Source of the DNA: CAYZTY01 sp964444665
GTDB taxonomy: Bacteria > Planctomycetota > Phycisphaerae > Sedimentisphaerales > CAYZTY01
Reading direction: 5' to 3'
Length of the DNA stretch: 64,000 nucleotides
NCBI GenBank assembly: GCA_964444665.1
Contig: CAYUIE010000001.1
Coordinates: forward strand, 305,037 to 369,036
Shown here: positions 46,451 through 54,983 of the stretch, piece after piece
Numbering within the stretch: position 1 is the first letter of the stretch
How the letters are laid out: each line of letters starts with the position of its first letter
Translations under genes and position numbers: made by a program
Notes under the pieces: generated by a model
The model's input: the letters and a program-made list of their open reading frames with translations, nothing else
Told to the model about the DNA's origin: nothing
The model's database searches: none

Positions 46451-46747
46451 CTATTGGTATTCCTCGCAATGCCAAACGCCCCCTTCGGGTTTTGGAAAGA
46501 CACAGGTTTGACGGTTTTCACAATCGCTGCACAGGCCGATGAATTTGGTTGAATCTTTACCCTCAGTGACGTGCGGTTTTGCTGCTTGTGGTTTTTCTTC
46601 TCTGGTAGTTCTTGTCGGAGAAGGCTTCTCAATCTCAAACTCTTCGCAATAAAAGGCAGGTTTGTCAGGATCTCGTGGAAATGTGCATGACGAGGCATTC
46701 TTGCAGTTAGAGCATAAACCACGATATTTTATATTACTTTCTGACAT
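46451..46747 (-). CDS. Small protein with two CxxC...CxFP...CEE(F/Y) repeats
   Basis: 98 residues from ATG 46747, preceded by AAGGAG. Two copies of one pattern: GLCSNCKNASSCTFPRDPD ending YCEEFE, and GLCSDCENRQTCVFPKPEGG ending HCEEYQ, joined by a Pro/Lys/Glu-rich linker. Each repeat offers four cysteines for zinc or iron. First gene of the NuoE/NuoF-GltD/GltB operon (its stop abuts the NuoE start) and directly behind a sigma-54-type promoter. Function not recognised; a small electron carrier or a metal-sensing accessory is possible. Confidence 0.85.
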   Translation of the reverse strand: MSESNIKYRGLCSNCKNASSCTFPRDPDKPAFYCEEFEIEKPSPTRTTREEKPQAAKPHVTEGKDSTKFIGLCSDCENRQTCVFPKPEGGVWHCEEYQ

Positions 46748-46789
46748 AGTTTGCTCCTTATTTTGTATTTTGTTATTACCTAAAGTTAG

Positions 46790-46804
46790 GCAATTACCGT
46801 ACCA
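46790..46804 (-). promoter_or_regulatory. Sigma-54 type promoter of the NuoE/NuoF-GltD operon
   Basis: On the minus strand, bases 46804 to 46790 read TGGTACGGTAATTGC. This matches the -24/-12 consensus TGGCACG-N4-TTGC except for one base, with the GG and GC pairs at the required 10-base separation. Transcription would start near 46778, about 30 bases before ATG 46747. An NtrC-type sigma-54 activator is encoded next door, which supports the call. Confidence 0.7.
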
Positions 46805-47029
46805 ATTACTACAGAATGGAAATATGGCCAAGGCAACAGGGGGTTTAGCAACAATCACATCGGAAAATTTGTGCCTTAATCAGATGGAATCAATGAGTTT
46901 GGTGAAATGGTTCTGTTTATGAACATTAGCTTAATCGTATAGTAAATCTTTTCTTGAATGTAATGTATCAGCGGGGAGATTTGTACCGCCGGGGAATATT
47001 TACCCGGCGATGAGAGCTTAGTATGATGA

Positions 47030-48367
47030 TTATTTCACTTTCTTGAGCTTTTCACGTAATGTTTTGCGGTCAATACCAAGAATCTCGGCGGCTTGGGTCT
47101 TATTGCCGTTTACGCTTGCCAGGACGTTAGCGATGTATTCGCTTTCCACTTGGCCAAGAGTTCGATTAAATCCTTTTTTTCGAAGTGCCGAAAATCGCAT
47201 TAAAGAAGGCAAATCAGGAACATCTATGAGGTCACCATCGGTCATTACTACAAGGCGCTGAATTACATTCTCTAATTCTCTTACATTTCCCGGCCAGTTA
47301 TAACCCCGAAGACTTTGCAAGGCTTTATCCGAAAATTGGAGTTGCGGTTTACCTAATTCGGCCGCAAACTTAGTTAGAAAATGATGAGCCAGTAATAAGA
47401 TGTCATCTCCTCTTTCTCTCAGAGGCGGGATGTTAATCGTAATGACGTTAAGTCGATAAAATAAATCTTCACGGAAAAGCGTTTTCTTCACTAAGACTTG
47501 CAAATCCTTGTTGGTTGCAGCCAATATCCTTACGTCGACCTTTCGCGTTCGGTTTGAGCCGACCATACAAACTTTTTTATCCTGGAGTACGCGGAGAAGT
47601 TTGACCTGCATTGCCAGACTCATATCACTGATTTCATCAAGAAAGATCGTGCCACCATCCGCGGCATGAAAGAATCCCGCTCGGGAATCGGTTGCTCCTG
47701 TAAACGCTCCCTTTACATGCCCGAACAATTCGCTTTCAAGCAGCCCCTCCGGGATGCCTCCACAATTGACGGGCACAAACGGTGCCGAGGACCGGACGCT
47801 GCCGTAGTGAATGGCTCTGGCCGCAAGTTCCTTGCCTGTGCCGCTTTCCCCTGTAATGAGCACAGTGGCTGATGTGGACGAAGCTTTACCTATGGCGATG
47901 AAAACCTCGTGCATTCCTTCGGATGTGCCGATAAGACCTTTGTGCACAGGAATTACCTGGTCTGGTTTAGCACGTCCTGACCTGCGTATCCTTGCTTTGT
48001 CCAGCACACGTTGAACGACAGACAAAAGTTCAGTGTTAGTAAACGGTTTGGGCAAAAACTCTTCGGCGCCGGTCTTGACTGCTTCGACCGCTCCTTCAAT
48101 TGACGGGTAGCCGGTAATCATTATTACTTCGGTGTTCTTAAAGTTTTCCCTGATGTGCCGTACTAGGTCGAGACCGCTAATTTTGGGCATTTTAAGGTCA
48201 GTGATGACCATGTCCAAATGCGTTGCCCCAAGAGTTTCAATTGCTTCAGCCACGCCGGTTGCCATAAAGACTTGATATCCTTCCGCTGCCAGATTTCGCC
48301 GCAGAACCTCCAGTGTGTTTTCAGAGTCATCTACTATCAAAATGCGTTCTTTCTTGGGAGTAGACAT
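47030..48367 (-). CDS. NtrC-family sigma-54-dependent response regulator
   Basis: 445 residues. Receiver domain 1-125 with the phospho-acceptor Asp in MVITDLKMPKISG. AAA+ domain about 145-385: Walker A GESGTGKE, the sigma-54 contact loop ELFGHVKGAFTGAT, Walker B GGTIFLDEIS. A Fis-type helix-turn-helix ends the protein (GNKTQAAEILGIDRKTLREK). It activates sigma-54 promoters after phosphorylation. It follows the kinase gene with a one-base gap, and its most likely target is the sigma-54-type promoter at 46790-46804. Confidence 0.95.
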   Translation of the reverse strand: MSTPKKERILIVDDSENTLEVLRRNLAAEGYQVFMATGVAEAIETLGATHLDMVITDLKMPKISGLDLVRHIRENFKNTEVIMITGYPSIEGAVEAVKTGAEEFLPKPFTNTELLSVVQRVLDKARIRRSGRAKPDQVIPVHKGLIGTSEGMHEVFIAIGKASSTSATVLITGESGTGKELAARAIHYGSVRSSAPFVPVNCGGIPEGLLESELFGHVKGAFTGATDSRAGFFHAADGGTIFLDEISDMSLAMQVKLLRVLQDKKVCMVGSNRTRKVDVRILAATNKDLQVLVKKTLFREDLFYRLNVITINIPPLRERGDDILLLAHHFLTKFAAELGKPQLQFSDKALQSLRGYNWPGNVRELENVIQRLVVMTDGDLIDVPDLPSLMRFSALRKKGFNRTLGQVESEYIANVLASVNGNKTQAAEILGIDRKTLREKLKKVK

Positions 48368-48368
48368 A

Positions 48369-49508
48369 TTAAGCCCTTTCCTCTTTATCCTGCGACTCTG
48401 CTACCGGTAATTGAATTTCGAACCGAGTACCATGGCCGGGTTTGCTCTTAACGTTAATCGAACCGCCGTGGGCGGTAACGATTCCATATACCACGGGCAA
48501 ACCCAAACCCGTCCCATGACCAACATCTTTTGTCGTGAAGAACGGAATAAATATTTTATCAAGAACCTCCTTGCTCATACCGGCGCCCGTATCTTCCACA
48601 ATCAGATAAACTGTATGGTCGCAAAATCGCGTCTGAATCGTAATCTTGCCTGCTCCCGGCATTGACTGCAATGCATTGACAACCAAATTGACCAGAAGCT
48701 GGTTCAATTGCGCCGGGTCGGCCGTGATTTCAGGCAGATCCGGTGAAAGCAATCGAACGAGTTCTATACCTTCCTTGGCACACCGGGCTTCGAAAAAATA
48801 CAGGCCATCCTCCACAACTTCATTAAGACTGACCTGTGTCTTCACCGGTGGTGCCTGTCGGGCAAAAACCAGAAGCTTCTGTATAATCTCCCTTGCGTGC
48901 AAAGAAGCGGCTTCGATTTTTTCAATGTCCTGTTCCGCTGAGGCCGGGACTCCAGGGCACTTCTTTGCCAGTTGTGCAAATCCGAGAATATTTCCCAGTG
49001 GTTCATTCAGTTCATGGGCTACCCCTGCGGCAAGCATTCCGATTGTCGCCAGCCGTTCAGCATGTAGAAGCTGATTATGCAGCTTAAGTTTGTCTTGCTC
49101 TGCCTGTCTTCGTTCGATTACTATCGCTACCTGTCTGGCTACAGCATCAATTAGATTGCGTTCTTCCTTGAGGAATGGCCCTTCATTATGGTCGGGCCTT
49201 TCCTCTACATAAACCAACTCAATAACACCTCTTGGCACACCACCCACAATAATCTCGGCCATCTGCTTCTGGCGGCACTCACGGAAGCCCGGTGTCGTGT
49301 AGGAAATCCCATCCAGAATTATTCTCGCGAAAGCGGTCTCGGGGTATTGCCAGGCGGGAGGAAGAAGTTCAACAACGCCTTGGATGGTTTCTTCCATCGA
49401 GATACCTGGTTGCCCGGCTATCTGAGCAATCCCGTAAAGACACGATAGCTCCTTGACTCGCTCGGTCAAAGCCGCTTTTGTGGAGTATGGCAACTGGTCA
49501 TCTGCCAT
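48369..49508 (-). CDS. Soluble GAF-domain histidine kinase
   Basis: About 379 residues from ATG 49508 (a TTG four codons earlier is possible). A GAF-like sensor fills residues 15-135 (ELSCLYGIAQIAGQPGIS, LIDAVARQVAIVIERRQAEQ). The H box is LAAGVAHELNEPLGNILGFA with the phospho-His near 167. The ATPase domain has N box NLVVNALQSM and G boxes VEDTGAGMS and GHGTGLGLPVVYG. No membrane segment, so it senses a cytoplasmic signal, possibly redox state or a metabolite given its neighbours. Partner of the NtrC-type regulator. Confidence 0.93.
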   Translation of the reverse strand: MADDQLPYSTKAALTERVKELSCLYGIAQIAGQPGISMEETIQGVVELLPPAWQYPETAFARIILDGISYTTPGFRECRQKQMAEIIVGGVPRGVIELVYVEERPDHNEGPFLKEERNLIDAVARQVAIVIERRQAEQDKLKLHNQLLHAERLATIGMLAAGVAHELNEPLGNILGFAQLAKKCPGVPASAEQDIEKIEAASLHAREIIQKLLVFARQAPPVKTQVSLNEVVEDGLYFFEARCAKEGIELVRLLSPDLPEITADPAQLNQLLVNLVVNALQSMPGAGKITIQTRFCDHTVYLIVEDTGAGMSKEVLDKIFIPFFTTKDVGHGTGLGLPVVYGIVTAHGGSINVKSKPGHGTRFEIQLPVAESQDKEERA

Positions 49509-49520
49509 CTGTATTCTCAA

Positions 49521-50032
49521 ACGTTCAGAAAAAGTAAGTAATCTTTCTTGATGCTCATTATCCGGCTATTATACCTGCACTTGTGAAGAATTTCAAGATT
49601 CGCGGAGACTCAACAGCGTTTAAAACACATCTTCTTTGATAGAAGTAACTAAGAGAATTCTTGTCCACTCAATATTGTTCCGGTTCAGTTTATTTATTGT
49701 CTGTTAGGCTATCTTTAGGATTAACCGTCAGGCTGTCGATCCGATACCTGTCCATGGGACAATATGAGCTGAAAGTAGGACACAAATGAAGTCTCGATAT
49801 AAATCAATACCTTTCCAAGACTAAACTGCCTGTTTAGCTACCTATTTATCAGAGCATGATGAGACCATTAAATGCTTGTAAATGTAGTATCAGAAGAGTG
49901 AGTCATATATGCTAATTGGCGGGCATTCCCACCCGAAGGCAAATACTCGGCACCCAAAATATGCTTTCGCGAGTATTTTTGCAAGAGGTGTTTTGTGTAA
50001 CTTATTTATTTATAAGGTGTTATGAACAGAAA
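49521..50032. other. Gene-free stretch with one long imperfect hairpin
   Basis: No credible open frame or RNA gene. One inverted repeat stands out: GCAAATACTCG at 49939-49949 and CGAGTATTTTTGC at 49970-49982, which could form a stem-loop just before attachment-like copy 2. The base composition becomes AT-rich from here on to about 55.3 kb. Confidence 0.5.
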
Positions 50033-50191
50033 TGGAGGCGGGGGGTTCGAATCCCCGTTGGGCCATTTTTGTAACCTTTTATTATTGCTTCACTTACAAC
50101 TTAAGGTCTTTTCCTCCAAGCACTTAAAATTTCTCAGAATTTATCACATTTTATCAGAATTTAAAATGCTCCCGTATTACTCCTGCGAAAG
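50033..50191. repeat. Attachment-like repeat, copy 2
   Basis: Core 50033-50077 differs from copy 1 by a single base. It is followed by CTCAGAATTTATCA and TTTTATCAGAATTTA units and the end box AAATGCTCCCGTATTACTCC from 50164. The spacing from core start to end box is 131 bases (118 in copy 1, 148 in copy 3). It marks the left edge of the AT-rich radical-SAM block. Confidence 0.75.
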
Positions 50192-50356
50192 AACTGTCTA
50201 ATTAGGTAATATACTCCCCCAACGCAGGTAGTGCCAATAATCTTTCGCACATTACGAGTGCTATTTTTTACCTACAAAATACAGATGCACCCCCTTCAGG
50301 CGATTAGTGTCATTTTCCCTTGTACTATAATGTTAAAATAGCTATAATTGGTTATA

Positions 50357-50401
50357 TTAAGTTTTTAACGCTCGTAAATTATACTGTGTTTTTCTAAGTG
50401 A
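50357..50401 (+). promoter_or_regulatory. Upstream element shared with the 59.5-kb locus
   Basis: The 20-base stretch at 50357-50376 recurs at 59536-59555 with one mismatch, and the 18-base stretch at 50384-50401 recurs at 59664-59681 with two. Both loci lie in gaps directly before gene clusters. Either a common regulatory element or the trace of a shared mobile sequence. Confidence 0.4.
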
Positions 50402-50405
50402 GAAT

Positions 50406-50654
50406 ATGATGGACTTGAAAAGTAAAAAAATCAGTGCTTCAACTGTAAAGAAAACAGGAAAAGTTCTGAAAATACAATGCGGCTATAACGCTAATTCCGG
50501 TTCACTCGCTTCGTTTGTCATTGCACTGCCGGTCCCGTTTATGGTTACCATAACAGCTTTAGGCTCGTTGACTGCCTTGGTTTCTTCGATTTTATTATCT
50601 CGCTTTGTGGAGTCAACTCATATAAAAAAGTACACTCACTATGAAAATAGGTAA
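50406..50654 (+). CDS. Small hydrophobic peptide, candidate precursor of the adjacent radical SAM enzyme
   Basis: 82 residues (81 if the second ATG is used). A basic N-terminal part (SKKISASTVKKTGKVLKIQC) is followed by a very hydrophobic middle rich in Ala, Ser, Val and Leu (SLASFVIALPVPFMVTITAL to VSSILLSRF) and a polar tail. The gene overlaps the radical SAM/SPASM gene by 14 bases, so the two are co-translated. Peptide substrates of SPASM enzymes are commonly encoded just before the enzyme. No match to a known precursor family is recognised, and it could instead be a small membrane protein. No strong ribosome site is visible. Confidence 0.6.
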   Translation: MMDLKSKKISASTVKKTGKVLKIQCGYNANSGSLASFVIALPVPFMVTITALGSLTALVSSILLSRFVESTHIKKYTHYENR

Positions 50655-51843
50655 AGAGGGAGAAGAGCTCAATTATCGCTTTGAAAATTTCGGGGGAATA
50701 ATTGCTAACAACGACCCACCATTCCTCGCCTTTGTCAATCGCGATTATATGAGAGAACTCGGCTTAGGCGAATCCGAACTTTGGAATACCAGTGATGAAT
50801 CAATAGGTCTACTTAGTGCTCCGACAGAGGTGCATTTTTCAATTACCGAGAAATGTTCCGTTCGTTGCCAACACTGCTACATCGATGCTGGAAAACAAAC
50901 CCCGGGCGAGTTGGATGTCGAGTCTTTGAGGCGTGCTTTAGATATACTTTCTGAGATGAAGGTTTTTCATATAGCCTTTGCCGGCGGTGATGCCATGGAA
51001 AGGCCGGAACTATTCGAACTCGCTCAATATGCTCGTTCGAGAAGTATCATTCCAAATTTTACCGTATCTGGTTTTAATATGAACACCGAGGTTGCTCGGA
51101 AAATGAGAATTTTCGGTCAGGTAAACGTATCTATTGATGGAGTCGGTGAAAAATACGGCGCATTGAGACCCCAGCGTATGTTTAAAATTGCTGATAAAGC
51201 AGTTGATTTATTAGTCGAAGCCGGTGTACCTACAGGCATAAACTGTTTGGTTAGCAGAAGTACTTTCGAGGGTATTGAAGAGCTTTTCAAATATGCAAAA
51301 GCTAAAAAAGCCAACCACATAAGCTTTCTGCGTTTTAAGCCCGCCGGCAGAGCCAAACGCTTTTATGAAAGGGAAAAAATAACTTACCAGCAAACAATAG
51401 ACTTTTTACCGTTGTTAAGAAGACTTACCGCAAAATATAAGCTAAATATCAAAACTGATTGCTCATTTATGCCAATGATTTGCTATCACTGCCCCTCCCT
51501 TGAATCTTTTGAGACGGTAACAAGCTATGGCTGTGAAGCCGGCAATGTGCTTATGGGAATGAGAAGTGATGGGCAGGTAACAGCCTGTTCTTTTTTGAAT
51601 AATACGCCTGATATTTCCATATTTGATTTACAATCAGCTCTGCAAAGCGGTAACTGCTTTGAAAAAATAAGAAACTGGACAAAAACCGCTGTCGAGCCTT
51701 GTAAATCATGCAAATATCTCAATATCTGCAAGGGAGGCTGTCACAGTGTAGCTGAATATATCACCGGCAGCCTTTATGAACCTGACCTGGAGTGCCCGTT
51801 TGTGGCAGAATATACAAATAAACACAATCTCATAATTTATTGA
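50641..51843 (+). CDS. Radical SAM/SPASM-domain enzyme
   Basis: 400 residues. The radical SAM cluster is C72-x3-C76-x2-C79 (EKCSVRCQHCYIDAG), followed by the barrel motifs FAGGDAMERPELFEL and VNVSIDGVGEKYG. The C-terminal SPASM domain has C298 and C316 and the C354-x2-C357-x5-C363-x3-C367 set (CKSCKYLNICKGGC) plus C385, enough for two auxiliary 4Fe-4S clusters. Residues 10-60 may hold a peptide-binding region. SPASM enzymes modify ribosomal peptides or proteins. Overlap with the 82-residue peptide gene upstream makes that peptide the first suspect as substrate. Confidence 0.92.
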   Translation: MKIGKEGEELNYRFENFGGIIANNDPPFLAFVNRDYMRELGLGESELWNTSDESIGLLSAPTEVHFSITEKCSVRCQHCYIDAGKQTPGELDVESLRRALDILSEMKVFHIAFAGGDAMERPELFELAQYARSRSIIPNFTVSGFNMNTEVARKMRIFGQVNVSIDGVGEKYGALRPQRMFKIADKAVDLLVEAGVPTGINCLVSRSTFEGIEELFKYAKAKKANHISFLRFKPAGRAKRFYEREKITYQQTIDFLPLLRRLTAKYKLNIKTDCSFMPMICYHCPSLESFETVTSYGCEAGNVLMGMRSDGQVTACSFLNNTPDISIFDLQSALQSGNCFEKIRNWTKTAVEPCKSCKYLNICKGGCHSVAEYITGSLYEPDLECPFVAEYTNKHNLIIY

Positions 51844-51981
51844 CCTTTTCATAACTAATGGAACGAATCAGGTTTGTTCCTTTAAATATACAAGGTCAAT
51901 AAATTTACAGATTGCTCAAATTCGTATTTAAAAATACAATATCGGTCTTATTGGCCGGTTAACTCTATCACAGAATTAGTA

Positions 51982-53268
51982 ATGACAAAAAAACTCAAAA
52001 TATTATCTATTACTGCAACTATAATTGTTGTTCTTGCTGATATATGTCTTGCTGAACAGGATGTTGTAACTCAGATCAATCGTTCTTTTGAAAATAAGCA
52101 GTTCACACAGGGTCTCAATATGCTGCATAGAGAATTAAATGAAAGAACCGACTTAAAACCTGCCCTGTTATTAATCAAAGCGAATTTTTATGAAAACTAC
52201 GTTGGTAATTTATTGCAGGCAAAACGGTTCTACCGGCAGTTACTTGAGTTAAAACTGCCGGAAGACCAAAAATATATGATTGATGCCAGGGCCGGTATCA
52301 AAAGAATAAAGGACTATAATCGAAAATATGCCGAGGAAATAAAATTTTTCACAGAAATCAAAAGAGGGACAAAAGAAGATACTGACCCTGAAAAATTGAG
52401 TACTCAACTATTAGAAATCATTTCCAACAACTGCGATAAGTTATTATTAGCTAATGCCTATTATCACTTAGGCAATGTTTATCTCGACCAGAAAATATAT
52501 TGGCCGGCTTACCGGATGTCGCTAAAAGCGGTGGAGTTAAAACCCGCTTTTCATTATTACTTACCTATTAATACGCTCAAATACGATGCCTATAAACAAT
52601 GGTTGTTGAATCTCATCACCAATATAGTCTGGACTATATTAGTGGCTCTTTTAATATTTATCGTTGTGGTTTTCTATTTTTCCAGGCCATGGCAATGGCT
52701 CAACATCAAAATTGCAGCCTCAGCAATTATAATTATTTTACTCTTTGCTGCGTTTGGTCTGCTTACAATGTGGATTATAAACAAAACAGCTGCGCCGCCT
52801 TCAGACTATATGTCGCCGCCGGTATATTACAGAGTAAATTTCGGCGGGTTTAATACCTGGCTGCCTACCAAATGTTTATTATATATTCTTACAGCTTCTG
52901 TCGGCACTATAATACTTGTAACATCAACTCTAAGATTTAAACATCGCTGGACATGGCGTATGATAAACATACTTACCACAATTCTATTATTTTCCAGCCT
53001 ATTCACTGTGTTTTTTTTGCGCTACGGCTTTCACTCATCGGGTTACAGTGTAAATTCATTCTACAGAGAAAAAAGCAAAACTTTTTCGTATTTTTCAGGA
53101 AGGACATATTTTCGTTTGAATGATGTAAGGCCCTTCGTTCTGACAAACCCAAAGGCCTATCCTGACCTGGGAACAAGGAAGATAGATGAGCCCGTTTTCA
53201 TTCATTGGTTGGAGAAAATAGAAAAGAATATCAAAACACCCGATGAATCTGCAAAATCACAGAAATGA
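51982..53268 (+). CDS. Exported TPR-like protein with several membrane segments
   Basis: 428 residues, not recognised as a known family. An N-terminal signal (ILSITATIIVVLADICLA) is followed by helical repeats of TPR type (about residues 25-200; LLLANAYYHLGNVYLDQKIY). Then four or five membrane helices follow (WTILVALLIFIVVVFYF, ASAIIIILLFAAFGLLTMWI and others), and a C-terminal soluble part. It overlaps the next gene by four bases (ATGA), so they are coupled. Its position behind the radical SAM gene suggests a role in export, anchoring or display of a product, but that is inference. Confidence 0.75.
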   Translation: MTKKLKILSITATIIVVLADICLAEQDVVTQINRSFENKQFTQGLNMLHRELNERTDLKPALLLIKANFYENYVGNLLQAKRFYRQLLELKLPEDQKYMIDARAGIKRIKDYNRKYAEEIKFFTEIKRGTKEDTDPEKLSTQLLEIISNNCDKLLLANAYYHLGNVYLDQKIYWPAYRMSLKAVELKPAFHYYLPINTLKYDAYKQWLLNLITNIVWTILVALLIFIVVVFYFSRPWQWLNIKIAASAIIIILLFAAFGLLTMWIINKTAAPPSDYMSPPVYYRVNFGGFNTWLPTKCLLYILTASVGTIILVTSTLRFKHRWTWRMINILTTILLFSSLFTVFFLRYGFHSSGYSVNSFYREKSKTFSYFSGRTYFRLNDVRPFVLTNPKAYPDLGTRKIDEPVFIHWLEKIEKNIKTPDESAKSQK

Positions 53269-54293
53269 AATTAAAATACAGTACAATTTTGCTAACCTTA
53301 ATCGGACTTAGCTTGCAAGCTGCAGGATTTACAATCGCTGTTTTAGCTTTTAACCAGAGCCGAAGTTTTCCTATACATCTCGAGACAATGCTTCCGATAG
53401 CTGTAGAAATAAATTTCACTATTGGTGCAATGATTTTTCTTCTTGGAACAATTTTTATAATGTTCTGGCTGGAGTCAAAAGCTATCCATGCAGGCAGAAA
53501 AACTGCTGTTGCCCTGCTTGGTTTTATAAGCCCCGTTGGTATAATAATAGCATCAAAATTAAAAAAACGGCCCATCTGGAAATCAGCAGAAAAAGAACAA
53601 TCGCCTGAAAAGAAAATTTGCCTTGTTGGAAGTATCTTCACTGTAATAGTCACCGCAGTTTTCCTCTGGGAGGGCTATCAGTGGTTGCAAAGAAATAACT
53701 TTCCACCGAAACTTTCAACAGCACAGGTCCAATCCAACGAAATTTTAGCATTTGAAAGGTTGAAGCAGATATGTGAAGCTCAACACAAGTATATATTAAA
53801 AGACTGGGACGGGGACGGCCAAAAAAACTATGCACAGTTCCTTGTTCATTTATGGCAGAGTATTGATTCGAACGCTGACCCCGTAAAAGTGAATTTGTTA
53901 CCCCGAAAACTTGCATTTGCGATGAGAAGACCCTACGCCATAGATGGCTATATTTATGTTGATATACATTATAGTTATAGCGGCTCAAAAGATAAATATG
54001 GCCACATAGCAGCGTTTAAGAAAAATGAAATTGATCCTAACACAGGATTTGTCGTTGGTGCCTTTCCAGCTTCCAACAAAAAGACCGGTCTGCTAAGCTT
54101 TATTATTACTCAAAAAGGCGATATTCATGCTAAGCCACTTGATCATATTACGTACGGCACCAGGATAGGCTTCTTGACCTGCCCGGTAGATTTCGCTCAG
54201 GAAGATTGGCGCCAAATACATAATATCGACGATTTAAAAAAGTTTCAAAAAGAACTTGCTGACACAAAACAACCTCTGTCCCAAAAACATTGA
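53265..54293 (+). CDS. Membrane protein with pilin-like/DUF2950-like C-terminal domain
   Basis: 342 residues. Three membrane segments lie in the first 150 residues (STILLTLIGLSLQAAGFTIA; INFTIGAMIFLLGTIFIMFW; CLVGSIFTVIVTAVFLW). The extracytoplasmic rest contains FERLKQICEAQHKYILKDWD, GDGQKNYAQFLVHL, and LLSFIITQKGDIHAKPL. This order (a D-D-G-x-x-x-Y-A stretch, then a final FII-x-Q-x-G segment) recalls the DUF2950/pseudopilin-like domains found in planctomycetes. The match is weak. Translationally coupled to the TPR protein. Confidence 0.72.
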   Translation: MKLKYSTILLTLIGLSLQAAGFTIAVLAFNQSRSFPIHLETMLPIAVEINFTIGAMIFLLGTIFIMFWLESKAIHAGRKTAVALLGFISPVGIIIASKLKKRPIWKSAEKEQSPEKKICLVGSIFTVIVTAVFLWEGYQWLQRNNFPPKLSTAQVQSNEILAFERLKQICEAQHKYILKDWDGDGQKNYAQFLVHLWQSIDSNADPVKVNLLPRKLAFAMRRPYAIDGYIYVDIHYSYSGSKDKYGHIAAFKKNEIDPNTGFVVGAFPASNKKTGLLSFIITQKGDIHAKPLDHITYGTRIGFLTCPVDFAQEDWRQIHNIDDLKKFQKELADTKQPLSQKH

Positions 54294-54329
54294 CTGCGGT
54301 AATATTTATAAAAGGGATTGTAAAAACAA

Positions 54330-54983
54330 ATGAATATCATAGCCATTTTCCTTTATTCTATGTGGCACATCTTTCTGCCGGGCGAATCCACCCCTATTCT
54401 AATTGCGCTGAGAGCAATTGGAACAGCAAAAAAAAGCGTGTTGAAAATTGGCATCGGCCTCGCCATCTCGAACGGCTTTATTATGATAGTCTGCCTCTGT
54501 CTTGGTGTTTTTATTCCTGGCAATCTGGAACAATACGCCACAGCCTTGGATATTATTACCAGACTACTTGTGGTTTTAATATTCTTTACTGTCAGTATCT
54601 ATATACTGATTCAATTGAAACAATACAGCTATGAGAAAGAATCCGAAGCCGCCTTAGCCAAAAAATCATTCTTTGAAAGACATCCGTTAAAAAGCGGTTT
54701 ATTAATAGGCATCATTCCAAGCCCCGCAGACCTGGGGTTCATGATGATCGGTTCCATGATGCCGCCCAAAAAATTATGGACGGCTGTTGCAGTAATCTGG
54801 CTCGGTGTTTTTATTTCTTTTACTCTGCTTAGTTATCTTATTGGATTCATTCCGATAGAAATACTAAAGGAAAAGTATAACAAATATATCAAGTGGCTGC
54901 ATATATTAACCTTAATATGTCTTGTTTTGATTGGTATCTGGCTTTGTTATATGCTATACAAAGATTACTCTTACTGCTTCTAA
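54330..54983 (+). CDS. Six-segment membrane protein, exporter-like
   Basis: 217 residues with about six membrane helices in two groups of three, separated by a charged loop (QLKQYSYEKESEAALAKKSF). The layout resembles small LysE/TauE/NicO-type exporters, but no family signature is certain; SPADLGFMMIGSMMPPKK after helix 4 is notable. AAGGGA lies upstream of ATG 54330. It could move the product of the radical SAM enzyme or an ion. Its 3' end overlaps the next, lipoprotein, gene in another frame. Confidence 0.7.
   Translation: MNIIAIFLYSMWHIFLPGESTPILIALRAIGTAKKSVLKIGIGLAISNGFIMIVCLCLGVFIPGNLEQYATALDIITRLLVVLIFFTVSIYILIQLKQYSYEKESEAALAKKSFFERHPLKSGLLIGIIPSPADLGFMMIGSMMPPKKLWTAVAVIWLGVFISFTLLSYLIGFIPIEILKEKYNKYIKWLHILTLICLVLIGIWLCYMLYKDYSYCF

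Noticed and set aside
42298..46747. Respiratory complex I (nuo) operon
   Set aside because: Only NuoE-, NuoF- and NuoG-N-terminal-like parts occur, NuoF is fused to a GltD-type protein, and no membrane or quinone-binding subunit is encoded; this is a soluble flavin-iron-sulfur complex.
50357..50401. CRISPR-like or tandem repeat array in the gaps at 50 kb and 59.5 kb
   Set aside because: Elements occur only once per gap with irregular spacing; there are no regularly spaced repeats and no cas genes anywhere in the window.
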